Assembly (NCBI GenBank): GCA_944383685.1
Contig: CALWQM010000004.1
Span: 1 to 44,801 of the forward strand
Origin: an uncultured Clostridia bacterium
GTDB taxonomy: Bacteria; Bacillota; Clostridia; Christensenellales; UBA1242
Direction of reading: 5' to 3'
DNA length: 44,801 bases
Positions 10,644 to 17,857 of this stretch are shown here, piece after piece (position 1 is the stretch's first letter; every line of letters begins with the position of its first letter). The translations under genes were made by a program, and so were the position numbers. The notes beneath the pieces were generated by a model. It made no database searches, was not told the origin of the DNA, and saw only the letters and a list, made by a program, of their open reading frames with translations.

Positions 10644-10672
10644 TTTTGACGAAACTTTTGACGAAACTTTTT
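10644..10672. repeat. Tandem 12-bp repeats, probable integrase arm sites (left)
   Basis: TTTTGACGAAAC occurs twice in tandem. A 28-bp stretch (10645-10672) is identical, in the same orientation, to 27013-27040 at the other end of the element. In the circular form the two copies would flank the attachment core at distances of about 50 and 79 nt, the layout expected for arm-type binding sites of a tyrosine recombinase. Confidence 0.6.
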
Positions 10673-10838
10673 GTTATCAAAAAAACACAACTTATTAATG
10701 TTTTTCATCAGCTTTTGCTATATTTATATAATAAACTATGCTTATAGTATAAGTAATTTAATATTAATTACTTTCTCTCTTTTTTATTTTAGTTTAAATT
10801 ATAAGCTTTCTTTTTTGCTTCTTTTTTCTTTCGTAAAA

Positions 10839-10874
10839 GGACAATTTTGTCCATACCATAGGACAAATTTGTCC
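10839..10874. promoter_or_regulatory. Two operator-like dyads, 22 bp apart
   Basis: GGACAA-N2-TTGTCC occurs at 10839-10852 and again at 10861-10874. The second is a perfect 14-bp palindrome. The start-to-start distance of 22 bp is two DNA turns, so a dimeric regulator could bind both on one face. They lie in the non-coding left end of the element. Which promoter they serve is not clear. Confidence 0.5.
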
Positions 10875-10898
10875 TATGCTCATTGTTGGAATAATAAA

Positions 10899-10922
10899 AA
10901 AGCAAGGTTTCACCCTTGCTTT
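10899..10922 (-). terminator. Intrinsic terminator of the leftmost element transcript
   Basis: AAAGCAAGG pairs perfectly with CCTTGCTTT across 6 nt, followed on the minus strand by TTTTTTATT. It lies about 120 nt downstream of the DUF3800 gene and would stop leftward transcription before the attachment site. Confidence 0.8.
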
Positions 10923-10961
10923 AAAATGTCAATTGCCATAATTCGATATTTAAAACAAAAT

Positions 10962-11006
10962 ACTTACCTAATATAAGGCGATTTATATGGACTTATTGTT
11001 GACATT
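10962..11006. repeat. Bipartite repeat, copy 1 (downstream of DUF3800 gene)
   Basis: ACTTACCTA, then exactly 18 variable bases, then GGACTTATTGTTGACATT. The same two blocks with the same 18-base gap occur in the same orientation at 11832-11876, on the other side of the DUF3800 gene. Within the gap only a central GGC and scattered bases are kept. Confidence 0.7.
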
Positions 11007-11043
11007 TCAATTTTATTATACACAACTTTTAAAGTCAATATTC

Positions 11044-11745
11044 TTATGTTAATAGATTTCTAGTATTTGGAAATGTAAATACATATTTCAATATACCACT
11101 TTTCTTTAATTTTTTTATATCTTCTGTATAGTTGTTACTCATCAAATGTGAATAACATAAATTTGCAAAAAAATCTGCTATTTGTATTATTTGATTGTCA
11201 ATTGAATCAAAATATTTAACATGTATTTCTTCTGTTAATTTTTGGTCTAATTGCAATTCCATATTTAAATATTCCTGTAAAACTTGTTTTGCCCCAGTTC
11301 TCTCATTTCTCTCATCAATTTGTATTTCTATTTCTTCCTTATTAGGTAAAAATCTTTTTCTAATTAGGGTTTCAAGTGCAATTCTTAATAAATAATTAAA
11401 AGCTCTTGCAGTATTTTTGTAAAACTTTTCTTCGATATATTTATTATCGGTAATTATGTAATATAACTCAAAATTTGGTTCTTTTGATAAAAACTCAACA
11501 AATTCCTTTTTTAAAGAGATAGGCATAGCAGCACCTTTAAGCTCACAAAATTTGTTATCTTTAAACATTTTATTTCTTTTATCACTTGATTTTAATTTTT
11601 GATAATGTGATTTAATAAAATATTTATATGAACGTTTTAATAAATCCTTGTTTTTAGTATAAATTAAACAAATGATAAAATTACTATCTCCATTAACATA
11701 GTCACAGGTCATAGAACCAGATTCATCTATAAACAAATTTATCAT
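11044..11745 (-). CDS. DUF3800 family protein, probable accessory or defence cargo
   Basis: 233 residues. The N-terminus INLFIDESGS and the C-terminal motif NQIIQIADFFANL are the two conserved acidic motifs of DUF3800, a family with a predicted RNase H-like fold and presumed nuclease activity. DUF3800 genes are common in prophages and defence islands. It is the last gene before the left attachment site, apart from the replication genes, and is bracketed by the bipartite repeats at 10962-11006 and 11832-11876. This is the usual place for accessory genes. Upstream lies a purine-rich stretch but no perfect ribosome site. The catalytic role is inferred from the motifs only. Confidence 0.8.
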   Translation of the reverse strand: MINLFIDESGSMTCDYVNGDSNFIICLIYTKNKDLLKRSYKYFIKSHYQKLKSSDKRNKMFKDNKFCELKGAAMPISLKKEFVEFLSKEPNFELYYIITDNKYIEEKFYKNTARAFNYLLRIALETLIRKRFLPNKEEIEIQIDERNERTGAKQVLQEYLNMELQLDQKLTEEIHVKYFDSIDNQIIQIADFFANLCYSHLMSNNYTEDIKKLKKSGILKYVFTFPNTRNLLT

Positions 11746-11831
11746 TTTATAAATCTCCTAAACAAAAAGAGAGAGAACTTTACAGCCCTCCCTCCTTTAT
11801 CAATAGCCTATTTGTGGTGCCAACACATGAC

Positions 11832-11876
11832 ACTTACCTAGACAACGGCACAAGTATAGGACTTATTGTTGACATT
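11832..11876. repeat. Bipartite repeat, copy 2 (upstream of DUF3800 gene)
   Basis: Second copy of ACTTACCTA-N18-GGACTTATTGTTGACATT. It is in the same orientation as copy 1, 870 bp away, so the repeats flank the DUF3800 gene like the borders of a cassette. The rest of 11746-12036 contains AT-rich DNA and the terminator at 12005-12021. Confidence 0.7.
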
Positions 11877-12004
11877 AATATTGTAAAACAAATTTTTGAT
11901 TTTGTCAATAACTTTTATTGACTTTTCAAAAATTTTTTTACAATAAAAAATGCAAGGCACTTTGTGTCTTTCTTTTTTAATTTATTTAGAGTGGTTATAT
12001 TAAA

Positions 12005-12021
12005 CAGGGAATTTCACCCTG
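12005..12021 (-). terminator. Possible terminator after the replication gene block
   Basis: CAGGG pairs with CCCTG across 7 nt, with TTTAATAT following on the minus strand. The T run is weak, so termination may be partial. Confidence 0.4.
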
Positions 12022-12036
12022 GACAGTAACTTTTTA

Positions 12037-12252
12037 TTAAACTACATCTTTGGTTTGTGTAGTTCTATCATTCTTTAAATCTTGATAAATGTTATAGAAC
12101 TTGATATAAACATCTGGTTTAGGATTTTGTCCTTTTAACCAGCGATAAACCTGGCTTGGTATAATCTTATAATGGTCCGCAAACTCAATTTGACTCCAAC
12201 CATTATAGTCCATTATACCCTGCACTATATCTTTAAACTTCATGGCTTCCAC
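12037..12252 (-). CDS. Small helix-turn-helix DNA-binding protein
   Basis: About 71 residues with an XRE-like helix-turn-helix: NGWSQIEFADHYKIIPSQVYRWLKG. It probably binds DNA as an element regulator. The frame starts with GTG codons; the GTG at 12252 is 8 nt after AGGAGG and is my choice, while the ATG at 12243 (MKFKDIV) also fits the family. The ATG nearest the ribosome site opens a 4-codon peptide (MWKP) whose TGA overlaps the ATG at 12243, so a leader peptide is possible. It is last in the helicase gene block. Confidence 0.65.
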   Translation of the reverse strand: MEAMKFKDIVQGIMDYNGWSQIEFADHYKIIPSQVYRWLKGQNPKPDVYIKFYNIYQDLKNDRTTQTKDVV

Positions 12253-12267
12253 ATAAATCACCTCCTT

Positions 12268-12573
12268 TTAAATTGGGTATTCCAACTCTGTGTCTTCTAT
12301 AAACTCAAAATTGTTCCATAACAGTTTCAATAATCTTGCTGTTACTTCTTCAATTGGTTTTGCATCATAATTTTTCATCAAGTAATCTGCAAGTGGATGC
12401 CTTTCACCAGTTACAATAACAAATATTTCAGTTTCTGGTTTAAGTTCTTCAAGTGGATTTTTATAATATCCTATTAAATTAACAAAAAACATTAAGTTGT
12501 TATTTTCTATATCTTGCTTTAACTTTTTAAAATCTAGAAACTTAATATTAATCATCGTTTCTTGATAACCCAT
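12268..12573 (-). CDS. Hypothetical element protein, 101 residues
   Basis: Unrecognised small acidic protein. A GGGGTGA ribosome site precedes ATG. It has no membrane segment or known motif. It lies downstream of the DnaB-type helicase gene in the same direction and just before the small helix-turn-helix gene, so it probably belongs to the replication block. Confidence 0.6.
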   Translation of the reverse strand: MGYQETMINIKFLDFKKLKQDIENNNLMFFVNLIGYYKNPLEELKPETEIFVIVTGERHPLADYLMKNYDAKPIEEVTARLLKLLWNNFEFIEDTELEYPI

Positions 12574-12650
12574 AATTTCACCCCTTTTAATACCTTCTAG
12601 AATGCGCTGAGATAGACGGTGTTTTAATTTTTTCTAAAATTTCCGGCTTT

Positions 12651-13976
12651 TTATGCTAAATTTTCAAATGTTGTTATCTCTTTAACCCATCGCAACTTTA
12701 CTTCACCAGTGGCGCCACTTCTATGCTTTGCTATAATCAAATGCACTGTACCTGGTTCATCCGTTGTAATAACATCATTGTAATTTCCCGGATTATATAA
12801 AAACAGAACAATATCTGCATCTTGCTCAATTGAACCTGATTCCCTTAGGTCACTTAATATTGGTCTGTGGTCCTCTCTTTGTTCAACTAAACGTGATAAC
12901 TGAGATAGCAAAATAATTGGAATATTAAGGTCCTTTGCAGCAACTTTAAGCATTCTAGTTATCTCACTAATTTCTTGAACTCTATTTCCAGAGTCAGTCC
13001 TATTGGATGCTTTCATAAGTTGTAAATAATCTATTACAACTAAATCTAACCCCTCTGTCATCTTTAACTTCCTACACTTTGAGATAATGTCAAGTGGAGT
13101 TGTCATTGGAGAATCATCTAAATAGATACCGCTTTCAGCAAGCACTCTTTCGGCCGTCCAAATTCTTTTCCATTCTTCCTGGTTAAGTTCACCACTTAGC
13201 ACTTTGGAAAGGTTTACTTTTGCCACAGAAGATATGGTTCGTTGGATAAGTTGAAGTTTGCTCATTTCTAAATCGAATATAGCAACTTTCTTCCCACTGT
13301 TAAGCGCAGCATTGGTTGCAATGTTCATTGCAAAAGAAGTTTTACCAACCCCAGGACGAGCCGCAAGCAAGATTAAATCACTTTTTTGTAATCCATTTGT
13401 GATTTTATCAAACTCACGATAACCGGTTGAAATACCCCGTATTTTACCCTTATTTTCAGCCGCCTTATTCAATTCTTTCAATACTTCTGTTAATATTCCG
13501 CCTGGCTTTCCAATAAGTTCTAAATCACTGTCTTGTTGCTTTTGTGATAAGTCAAAAATACTTTTTTCAGCAAACTGCATTGAACTTTTATCATCGCCAT
13601 TTTCCATTGCATCGTTGATAATGCTTCTGCTACATTTAATTATCTTTCTTCGCATTGAATTGGATAAAACAATGTCGCAGTAGTGTTTATAGTTCGCTGC
13701 AGATGGAACGACATTTGAAAGGAAAGTTATGTAATCAATTCCGCCAATGGCTTCAAGTTGTTTTTCAACTTCCAGTTCACTTGTAAGCGTCACAAAATCA
13801 ATAGGAATATTTTTTGAAAAAATCACCTGCATTGCATGAAAAATATTTCTATGTGTTTCCATATAGAAATCTTCAACATTCAACATTGATAAAATATCTG
13901 TTTGTAATTCTTGGTCGATAATAACAGAACCTAACACAGCCTGTTCTGCTTCAAGATTATTTGGTAGTTTATTCAT
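12651..13976 (-). CDS. Replicative DNA helicase, DnaB family (element-encoded)
   Basis: 441 residues, full length. The N-terminal DnaB domain (NNLEAEQAVLGSVI..., about 5-105) is followed by the RecA-like motor with Walker A ARPGVGKTS near 205, Walker B LDLVVIDYLQLM near 310, and a C-terminal ATPase motif with the arginine-finger region near KHRSGATGEV. It would unwind the element's DNA as a hexamer. It is in the element, not in the host dnaB setting, so it is the element's own copy. Its ATG overlaps the previous stop by 4 nt (ATGA). Carrying its own helicase suggests theta-type or helicase-driven replication. Confidence 0.9.
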   Translation of the reverse strand: MNKLPNNLEAEQAVLGSVIIDQELQTDILSMLNVEDFYMETHRNIFHAMQVIFSKNIPIDFVTLTSELEVEKQLEAIGGIDYITFLSNVVPSAANYKHYCDIVLSNSMRRKIIKCSRSIINDAMENGDDKSSMQFAEKSIFDLSQKQQDSDLELIGKPGGILTEVLKELNKAAENKGKIRGISTGYREFDKITNGLQKSDLILLAARPGVGKTSFAMNIATNAALNSGKKVAIFDLEMSKLQLIQRTISSVAKVNLSKVLSGELNQEEWKRIWTAERVLAESGIYLDDSPMTTPLDIISKCRKLKMTEGLDLVVIDYLQLMKASNRTDSGNRVQEISEITRMLKVAAKDLNIPIILLSQLSRLVEQREDHRPILSDLRESGSIEQDADIVLFLYNPGNYNDVITTDEPGTVHLIIAKHRSGATGEVKLRWVKEITTFENLA

Positions 13977-14233
13977 ATGTATTCTCCTTTAAAACAATCT
14001 TGCAATTCATAGTCAAACTTCATCTGCAAAATTAATTCTATTAATTTTTCTTTACTTAAACTTTGTAAATACTGTTTTAACTTGAAATTGTTTTTATTTG
14101 TTATAATTCTCTCAAGCCTTTTCTTTTCATCTAAAATAAACTTTTGACGATACTCTACTTTATTTGAAGACTTAAAAAAGTGTTCTCTTACACAAGGTTG
14201 TAAATATATTGGTTCTTGTTCTACCATAAACAT
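13973..14233 (-). CDS. Hypothetical element protein, 86 residues, before dnaB
   Basis: Charged helical protein. The frame is open further upstream (to 14296), but the ATG at 14233 sits behind AAGGAGGTG, so I use it. It overlaps the helicase start by ATGA, so the two are translationally coupled. Its size and place would suit a helicase loader or accessory protein; no motif proves this. Confidence 0.6.
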   Translation of the reverse strand: MFMVEQEPIYLQPCVREHFFKSSNKVEYRQKFILDEKKRLERIITNKNNFKLKQYLQSLSKEKLIELILQMKFDYELQDCFKGEYI

Positions 14234-14234
14234 T

Positions 14235-14462
14235 TTACACCTCCTTAAAATCTTCATACTTGTAAACCCTGGTTTGTTTTCTATGTCCGGACTCACCAGG
14301 TTCTCCCGTATAGATTATTTGATAATGTGCTGAATGCCTGGCTTTCTCTCTAAGCTCTGCTACCGTCATATTTAATCCAGCTTTTATCATCTTTTCTTTG
14401 TTGATTGTTGAGATAGAAAAATATCTATCTGTATTTACCTGATTACTTACACTCGCTCCCAT
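14235..14462 (-). CDS. Hypothetical element protein, 75 residues
   Basis: Small mixed-charge protein with no recognised motif. Its stop codon lies in the spacing between the ribosome site and start of the next gene, and it overlaps the previous gene by 20 nt, showing tight operon packing. The ribosome site GGAGGTG precedes its ATG. Confidence 0.55.
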   Translation of the reverse strand: MGASVSNQVNTDRYFSISTINKEKMIKAGLNMTVAELREKARHSAHYQIIYTGEPGESGHRKQTRVYKYEDFKEV

Positions 14463-14709
14463 TTTCCTTCACCTCCTCAAAGCAAATATAGACCTCGCAT
14501 TTACTCAATTCTTCCAACCACTTTTTATAGCCTTGAATTACATTATCAAAATAAAAGCTGAACATTCCTTCTTCAATAAGTCTTGTCCATTCATCTGTTG
14601 GTATCATCATTTTAAATTCCACTTCGTCATAGTCATCCTCATCCCTAGTTTCATCAAATATAGTGGCGACTACTTTAATCTGTTTTGTTTCAATTTTGTG
14701 TGTTTTCAT
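14443..14709 (-). CDS. Hypothetical element protein, 88 residues
   Basis: Acidic protein (DETRDEDDYDEVEF near the N-terminus) with no recognised domain. The start at 14709 has AGGAG 7 nt upstream; the frame is also open to 14724. It is the first gene of the helicase block, after an AT-rich leader of about 180 nt. Confidence 0.55.
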   Translation of the reverse strand: MKTHKIETKQIKVVATIFDETRDEDDYDEVEFKMMIPTDEWTRLIEEGMFSFYFDNVIQGYKKWLEELSKCEVYICFEEVKENGSECK

Positions 14710-14784
14710 TTTTTTCTCCTGCAATTTTTTAGAATTTTTTGAAAAAAAATTTTTCGAAATTTTTAAATTTTTTTAATTTTTAAG

Positions 14785-14806
14785 CCATTTGCATTTTTGC
14801 AAATGG
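14785..14806. other. Perfect 8-bp hairpin in the leader of the helicase block
   Basis: CCATTTGC pairs with GCAAATGG across six bases. It is not followed by a clean T run. It lies between a terminator (14896-14920) and the first gene of the helicase block, beside a long A/T tract, and could be a regulatory hairpin or part of an origin. Confidence 0.4.
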
Positions 14807-14895
14807 TGAAGTCGCAAGTGGGTCGTTGCCTAAGTGGATTTTTTTAATATGTTGACTTTTAACTTACACGGAACCTAAAAATTCCCAAAAGCAAA

Positions 14896-14920
14896 GGGGC
14901 GGACTTCGTCACGCATCCCC
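14896..14920 (-). terminator. GC-rich terminator ending the ATPase gene block
   Basis: On the minus strand GGGG..GCG.GAC-GAA-GTC.CGC.CCC folds as one hairpin with small bulges, followed by TTTGCTTTT. It overlaps the stop codon of the gene at 14909-15394. It is the only strongly GC-rich hairpin in the element and splits the ATPase block from the helicase block. Confidence 0.7.
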
Positions 14921-15394
14921 ATTTTGCTCTTCTTGTGAATTTTTTTCAGGTTCCTGCGTTTCAGAGTTTTCACCTTCAACAACTACATCAGACTCTGTCT
15001 GAGTAGTTGTATCTTGCTGTGAAGAAGGTGGTAATTGCTCAACCGACTTGGATACTTCGATTTGCACTTGTTGGCTTGTTTGACCGAGTTTTTTTGTGTT
15101 TATTTTGTCTTTAATTATAGTTAACAGACTTTTTGTTTTTTGAGTAAACCCTTTATTATTCTCCTGGTTATACTTATTAAACATTTTCTTAATCTCGTTC
15201 TTTTCCACTTTATTAGATACGTTTTCTTTCTTAAAGAGAGTATCTATATTATCAAATAAAAGAGAGATAATTCGGTTTCTTAATTGTTTACATTGCTTCT
15301 TTGTAAAGAATTCACTACACTCATCTAATTTACCTAGCTCGTCATAATAGTGAGTTGTGCATTCGCTGAACTCGTCGTATAGATTGCTATCCAT
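14909..15394 (-). CDS. Hypothetical element protein, 161 residues, coupled to the ATPase
   Basis: Unrecognised. The first 105 residues are helical and basic. The last 50 are rich in Q, S, T and E and look disordered. There is no membrane segment. Its ATG overlaps the ATPase stop codon (TAATG) and has GGAGG upstream, so it is coupled to the ATPase and may be its partner. The stop codon lies inside a terminator hairpin. Confidence 0.65.
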   Translation of the reverse strand: MDSNLYDEFSECTTHYYDELGKLDECSEFFTKKQCKQLRNRIISLLFDNIDTLFKKENVSNKVEKNEIKKMFNKYNQENNKGFTQKTKSLLTIIKDKINTKKLGQTSQQVQIEVSKSVEQLPPSSQQDTTTQTESDVVVEGENSETQEPEKNSQEEQNGDA

Positions 15395-16263
15395 TAAGCC
15401 ACCTCCTTATCTTTATTTCCTTCTTTATCACTTTTGGCTTTCTTATTCTCTTTTGACTCTTTTTTAATTTCTTGTTTGTAATTATCCCATTCTGGTGGAC
15501 GTTCTACTGCACCATATTCGTAATAGTCATAGTCATTATCTAAATTTTCCATATTAACCGCAAAAGCAGTTGGGTTATAATGTTTACGAATATCACCATC
15601 AAATCTATAATAAAATGGTTGTCCAATTTTTTTGAAATTTTCTGTATGTTTGAGATATGCTTCAAGTTCTCCCTCATACTCAAATTCTCGTCCATACCAT
15701 TCAGTTTTAATAAGTTTACCTGGTATAAATTTATCACTTTTGACTTTCTTACCATTAACAATGAATGTATGTATTGATTTTTCTACAAAAATAAATTTAT
15801 CAACTATACCTCGTATATCTGGATGCAAACGAATATATCTTTGAGTAATTAAGAAAATTTTTAAATAAATATGACCTGACCATTCGAATGCTTGACTTAC
15901 CCAAGGTGGAAGCTTTTTATCGTCCTTAGAGTCCCAATATTTATTTGACTCATCAAAGACATAGACCCCATATGGAATAAGTGATTTTGTTTTTTGAAAT
16001 TTGTTTGGAACACCAAATTCAAAGCCAGACATTGGGTAACTTTGCATTGATGGAAAACGTCTATATATATCAAAGTTAGATGAAACTACATGACGCTGTG
16101 GTGGTAAAGTTAAATTTCTGTTATATGCTTTATTTTGAAACTTAATATATTCACATGCCGCTTTATATTGAGAATTCATAAAAGACATATATTCATTTAA
16201 CACCATTGCAGTGACAAGTGAGGTCTTACCGGCTCTTGTTTTTCCTGTAACTTGAATAATCAA
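15394..16263 (-). CDS. Zot/pI-like morphogenesis ATPase
   Basis: 289 residues. Walker A is GKTRAGKT at 7-14, Walker B VYVFDE at 100-105, and IFLITQ at 136-141 matches the sensor-like segment that follows in Zot and pI proteins. Zot/pI ATPases sit at the inner membrane and drive extrusion of filamentous phage. Unlike typical members, no membrane segment follows the ATPase; the C-terminus is a charged lysine-rich tail. The start is a TTG directly after the previous stop codon, with GGAG 7 nt upstream. It is in an operon with small basic proteins. A different P-loop packaging or partition ATPase is the main alternative. Confidence 0.65.
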   Translation of the reverse strand: MIIQVTGKTRAGKTSLVTAMVLNEYMSFMNSQYKAACEYIKFQNKAYNRNLTLPPQRHVVSSNFDIYRRFPSMQSYPMSGFEFGVPNKFQKTKSLIPYGVYVFDESNKYWDSKDDKKLPPWVSQAFEWSGHIYLKIFLITQRYIRLHPDIRGIVDKFIFVEKSIHTFIVNGKKVKSDKFIPGKLIKTEWYGREFEYEGELEAYLKHTENFKKIGQPFYYRFDGDIRKHYNPTAFAVNMENLDNDYDYYEYGAVERPPEWDNYKQEIKKESKENKKAKSDKEGNKDKEVA

Positions 16264-16644
16264 CTATCTACTCCAATATCTGTTATAGCTTGTCCTGGTT
16301 GTTGTTTTTCTGGCAGCAGGTTTTTTATTAGATAATGCAAATTGTTTTGGACGCATATTCCTTTTAACATCTTCAAAATAATCTGCTTTCTGTAATTGGT
16401 TTACAATAGTTTTTTCATTCCACCCATGCGAATAAGTATTTGAACCTTTATATGGAGTTCTTACTGTAAAAGTTCCATCATCATTTTTTGCAACATATTG
16501 ACTGCCAACTTTTAACTCTTTTTTGCTGCTGAGATGTGATAATTCTTTTGTCAATCTATCACTGTTTTTTGCTTTGGAATCTACAACTTTCATAGTCTTG
16601 ACATTTTTACCTTTTCCATCTTTTTTCTTAAAAAACTCAAACAT
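16264..16644 (-). CDS. Small basic protein, 126 residues
   Basis: Unrecognised, strongly basic, with a lysine-rich N-terminus and an arginine-rich C-terminus (KKPAARKTTTRTSYNRYWSR). The central part reads like a compact domain (VGSQYVAKNDDGTFTVRTPY). Its stop is next to the TTG start of the ATPase. Composition suggests binding to nucleic acid, which is an inference. AAGGAG precedes ATG. Confidence 0.6.
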   Translation of the reverse strand: MFEFFKKKDGKGKNVKTMKVVDSKAKNSDRLTKELSHLSSKKELKVGSQYVAKNDDGTFTVRTPYKGSNTYSHGWNEKTIVNQLQKADYFEDVKRNMRPKQFALSNKKPAARKTTTRTSYNRYWSR

Positions 16645-16655
16645 ATGTTTTCTCC

Positions 16656-16940
16656 TTATTTAGATTTTTTAATAGTTTTTATTTTCCCAGTTTGTTTTAC
16701 ATTAGTTTTTGCTTTTGCTGGTTGTCTATATTGCACAATATCTTCGGTATCTCTATAAATTACATAAACCAAATTTTTGCCATATTTTTTCCTTACCTCT
16801 GCACTAGCATCTTTTTTATATGGAACTCTGGCAACTGTTCCTTCTGCTGTTCTTTCTTTACCAGTGATTTTATCTCTTATTACACAAGTAACATCTCCAA
16901 GCCTTAATCTATCTATATTTTTTGTTATTATCTCTTTCAT
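16656..16940 (-). CDS. Small basic protein, 94 residues
   Basis: Unrecognised. Mixed beta-rich core (DVTCVIRDKITGKERTAEG) followed by a lysine-rich tail (KTNVKQTGKIKTIKKSK). GGGAGG precedes ATG. It is third in the basic-protein operon that leads into the ATPase. Nucleic-acid binding is possible from charge only. Confidence 0.58.
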   Translation of the reverse strand: MKEIITKNIDRLRLGDVTCVIRDKITGKERTAEGTVARVPYKKDASAEVRKKYGKNLVYVIYRDTEDIVQYRQPAKAKTNVKQTGKIKTIKKSK

Positions 16941-16964
16941 ATGTTCCCTCCCTATTTGGATTTT

Positions 16965-17516
16965 TTATTTATTCTTTTTTACCTGTTTTTTAATAGACCT
17001 AATAGCTGTTGGTCGATGTTTTTTCAACATAATTTCAGCATCCTTAAAAGTTTCAAATGGACCTGCTCCTGCTTTATGTGAAGTATATTCATTAAAATAT
17101 TTCCCATTGGCTGCTTTTATAATTCGTATTTTAGTTCCATTTTTTTCAGTATAATTTCTAATAACTTTTTCTTTTCTCGAGCTCTGTTTTTTAGGCTTAG
17201 TTGCAGTATTTTTTTGCGTATTTACACATTTTTTTGCAGGTGCTTTTGTTGATTTTGAAACTGACATTTTATCACCATTAAGATTTATAATTTTCCCATT
17301 ATCTTCGATTGCCACAGGGGTTCTACCAGTCTTTTCCATAAAATTAAGAGCCCCACGCAAAGTTTTGTATCTTTTAAACTCAGTTAATGTATTAGCTAAA
17401 TATGTAGTTTTTCCTTTGCTCGTATCAACTAAAATTCCAGTTCTTGATATAGTATCAAAATCCTTATCTCTATAAACTCTCCCATTTTTTGAATAATGTA
17501 TAAAGGTTTCTTTCAT
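16965..17516 (-). CDS. Basic protein with two similar domains, 183 residues
   Basis: Unrecognised. It has an N-terminal domain (1-80), a lysine/threonine-rich linker (85-120), and a C-terminal domain ending in KKQVKKNK. The linker and tail are very basic. The segments GALNFMEKTGRTPV and FETFKDAEIMLKKHRPTA may be related short repeats. AAGGAG precedes ATG. It is the first gene after the 340-nt non-coding stretch and heads the operon that ends with the ATPase and the 161-residue protein. Confidence 0.6.
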   Translation of the reverse strand: MKETFIHYSKNGRVYRDKDFDTISRTGILVDTSKGKTTYLANTLTEFKRYKTLRGALNFMEKTGRTPVAIEDNGKIINLNGDKMSVSKSTKAPAKKCVNTQKNTATKPKKQSSRKEKVIRNYTEKNGTKIRIIKAANGKYFNEYTSHKAGAGPFETFKDAEIMLKKHRPTAIRSIKKQVKKNK

Positions 17517-17552
17517 GATTTTTTCTCCTTTTTAAAAATTTTTATTTAAGTA

Positions 17553-17582
17553 TTGACAAATACAATTATATTGTGACATATT
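17553..17582 (+). promoter_or_regulatory. Plus-strand promoter of a small structured RNA
   Basis: TTGACA and CATATT are 18 nt apart. The predicted start is a few bases before the branched hairpin at 17590. It points against the surrounding operon. Confidence 0.5.
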
Positions 17583-17589
17583 AACAATG

Positions 17590-17653
17590 AAAGATTACTT
17601 TGGTCTTGCTTAGCAAGATATGAACGAAAGGTTCGAATTGTAATCTTTTTTTT
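17590..17653 (+). ncRNA. Predicted small RNA: three-way junction ending in T8
   Basis: AAAGATTAC (17590-17598) pairs perfectly with GTAATCTTT (17640-17648). It encloses two hairpins: TCTTGC/GCAAGA with a TTA loop, and GAAC/GTTC. T8 follows on the plus strand only, so the structure can end its own transcript. With the promoter at 17553-17582 this makes a compact unit of about 65 nt. It is antisense to the leader of the gene at 16965-17516. No coding frame fits. Confidence 0.5.
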
Positions 17654-17699
17654 ATCTTTTCCGCTTAAATATATTCTTCATATTTTTCTCTCCAAGGTA

Positions 17700-17728
17700 T
17701 TGACTTTTTTAGTATTATTGTATATAAT
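17700..17728 (+). promoter_or_regulatory. Strong plus-strand promoter in non-coding DNA
   Basis: TTGACT and TATAAT are 17 nt apart, near consensus. No open frame with a ribosome site follows. GCATCT near 17746 can pair with AGATGC near 17834, so a structured or antisense RNA towards the gene at 17858-18193 is likely. Apart from this and the unit at 17553-17653, I see nothing else in 17517-17857. Confidence 0.5.
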
Positions 17729-17857
17729 TATATTGAATGATGAGCATCTTATAAATGGCTGTGTTGTTTCTTGTTTATCAAGTTTGGTGAAAAGGACTTA
17801 GTTTCCCAATCAGTAATAATAACCCGTTCCTCTAGATGCATTATTCTTAACTCAGTT

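Noticed and set aside
10671..10976. Plus-strand frame of 101 codons, very hydrophobic
   Set aside because: No ribosome site. It crosses operator dyads, a terminator and a bipartite repeat, and the hydrophobic content follows from T-rich DNA.
12651..13976. Host chromosomal dnaB
   Set aside because: It lies inside the attachment sites and in an operon of unknown element genes, so it is the element's own helicase.
17590..17653. Terminator of the leftward surface-protein transcript
   Set aside because: The T run is on the plus strand; on the minus strand the stem is followed by TCATTGTTAA, which would not terminate.
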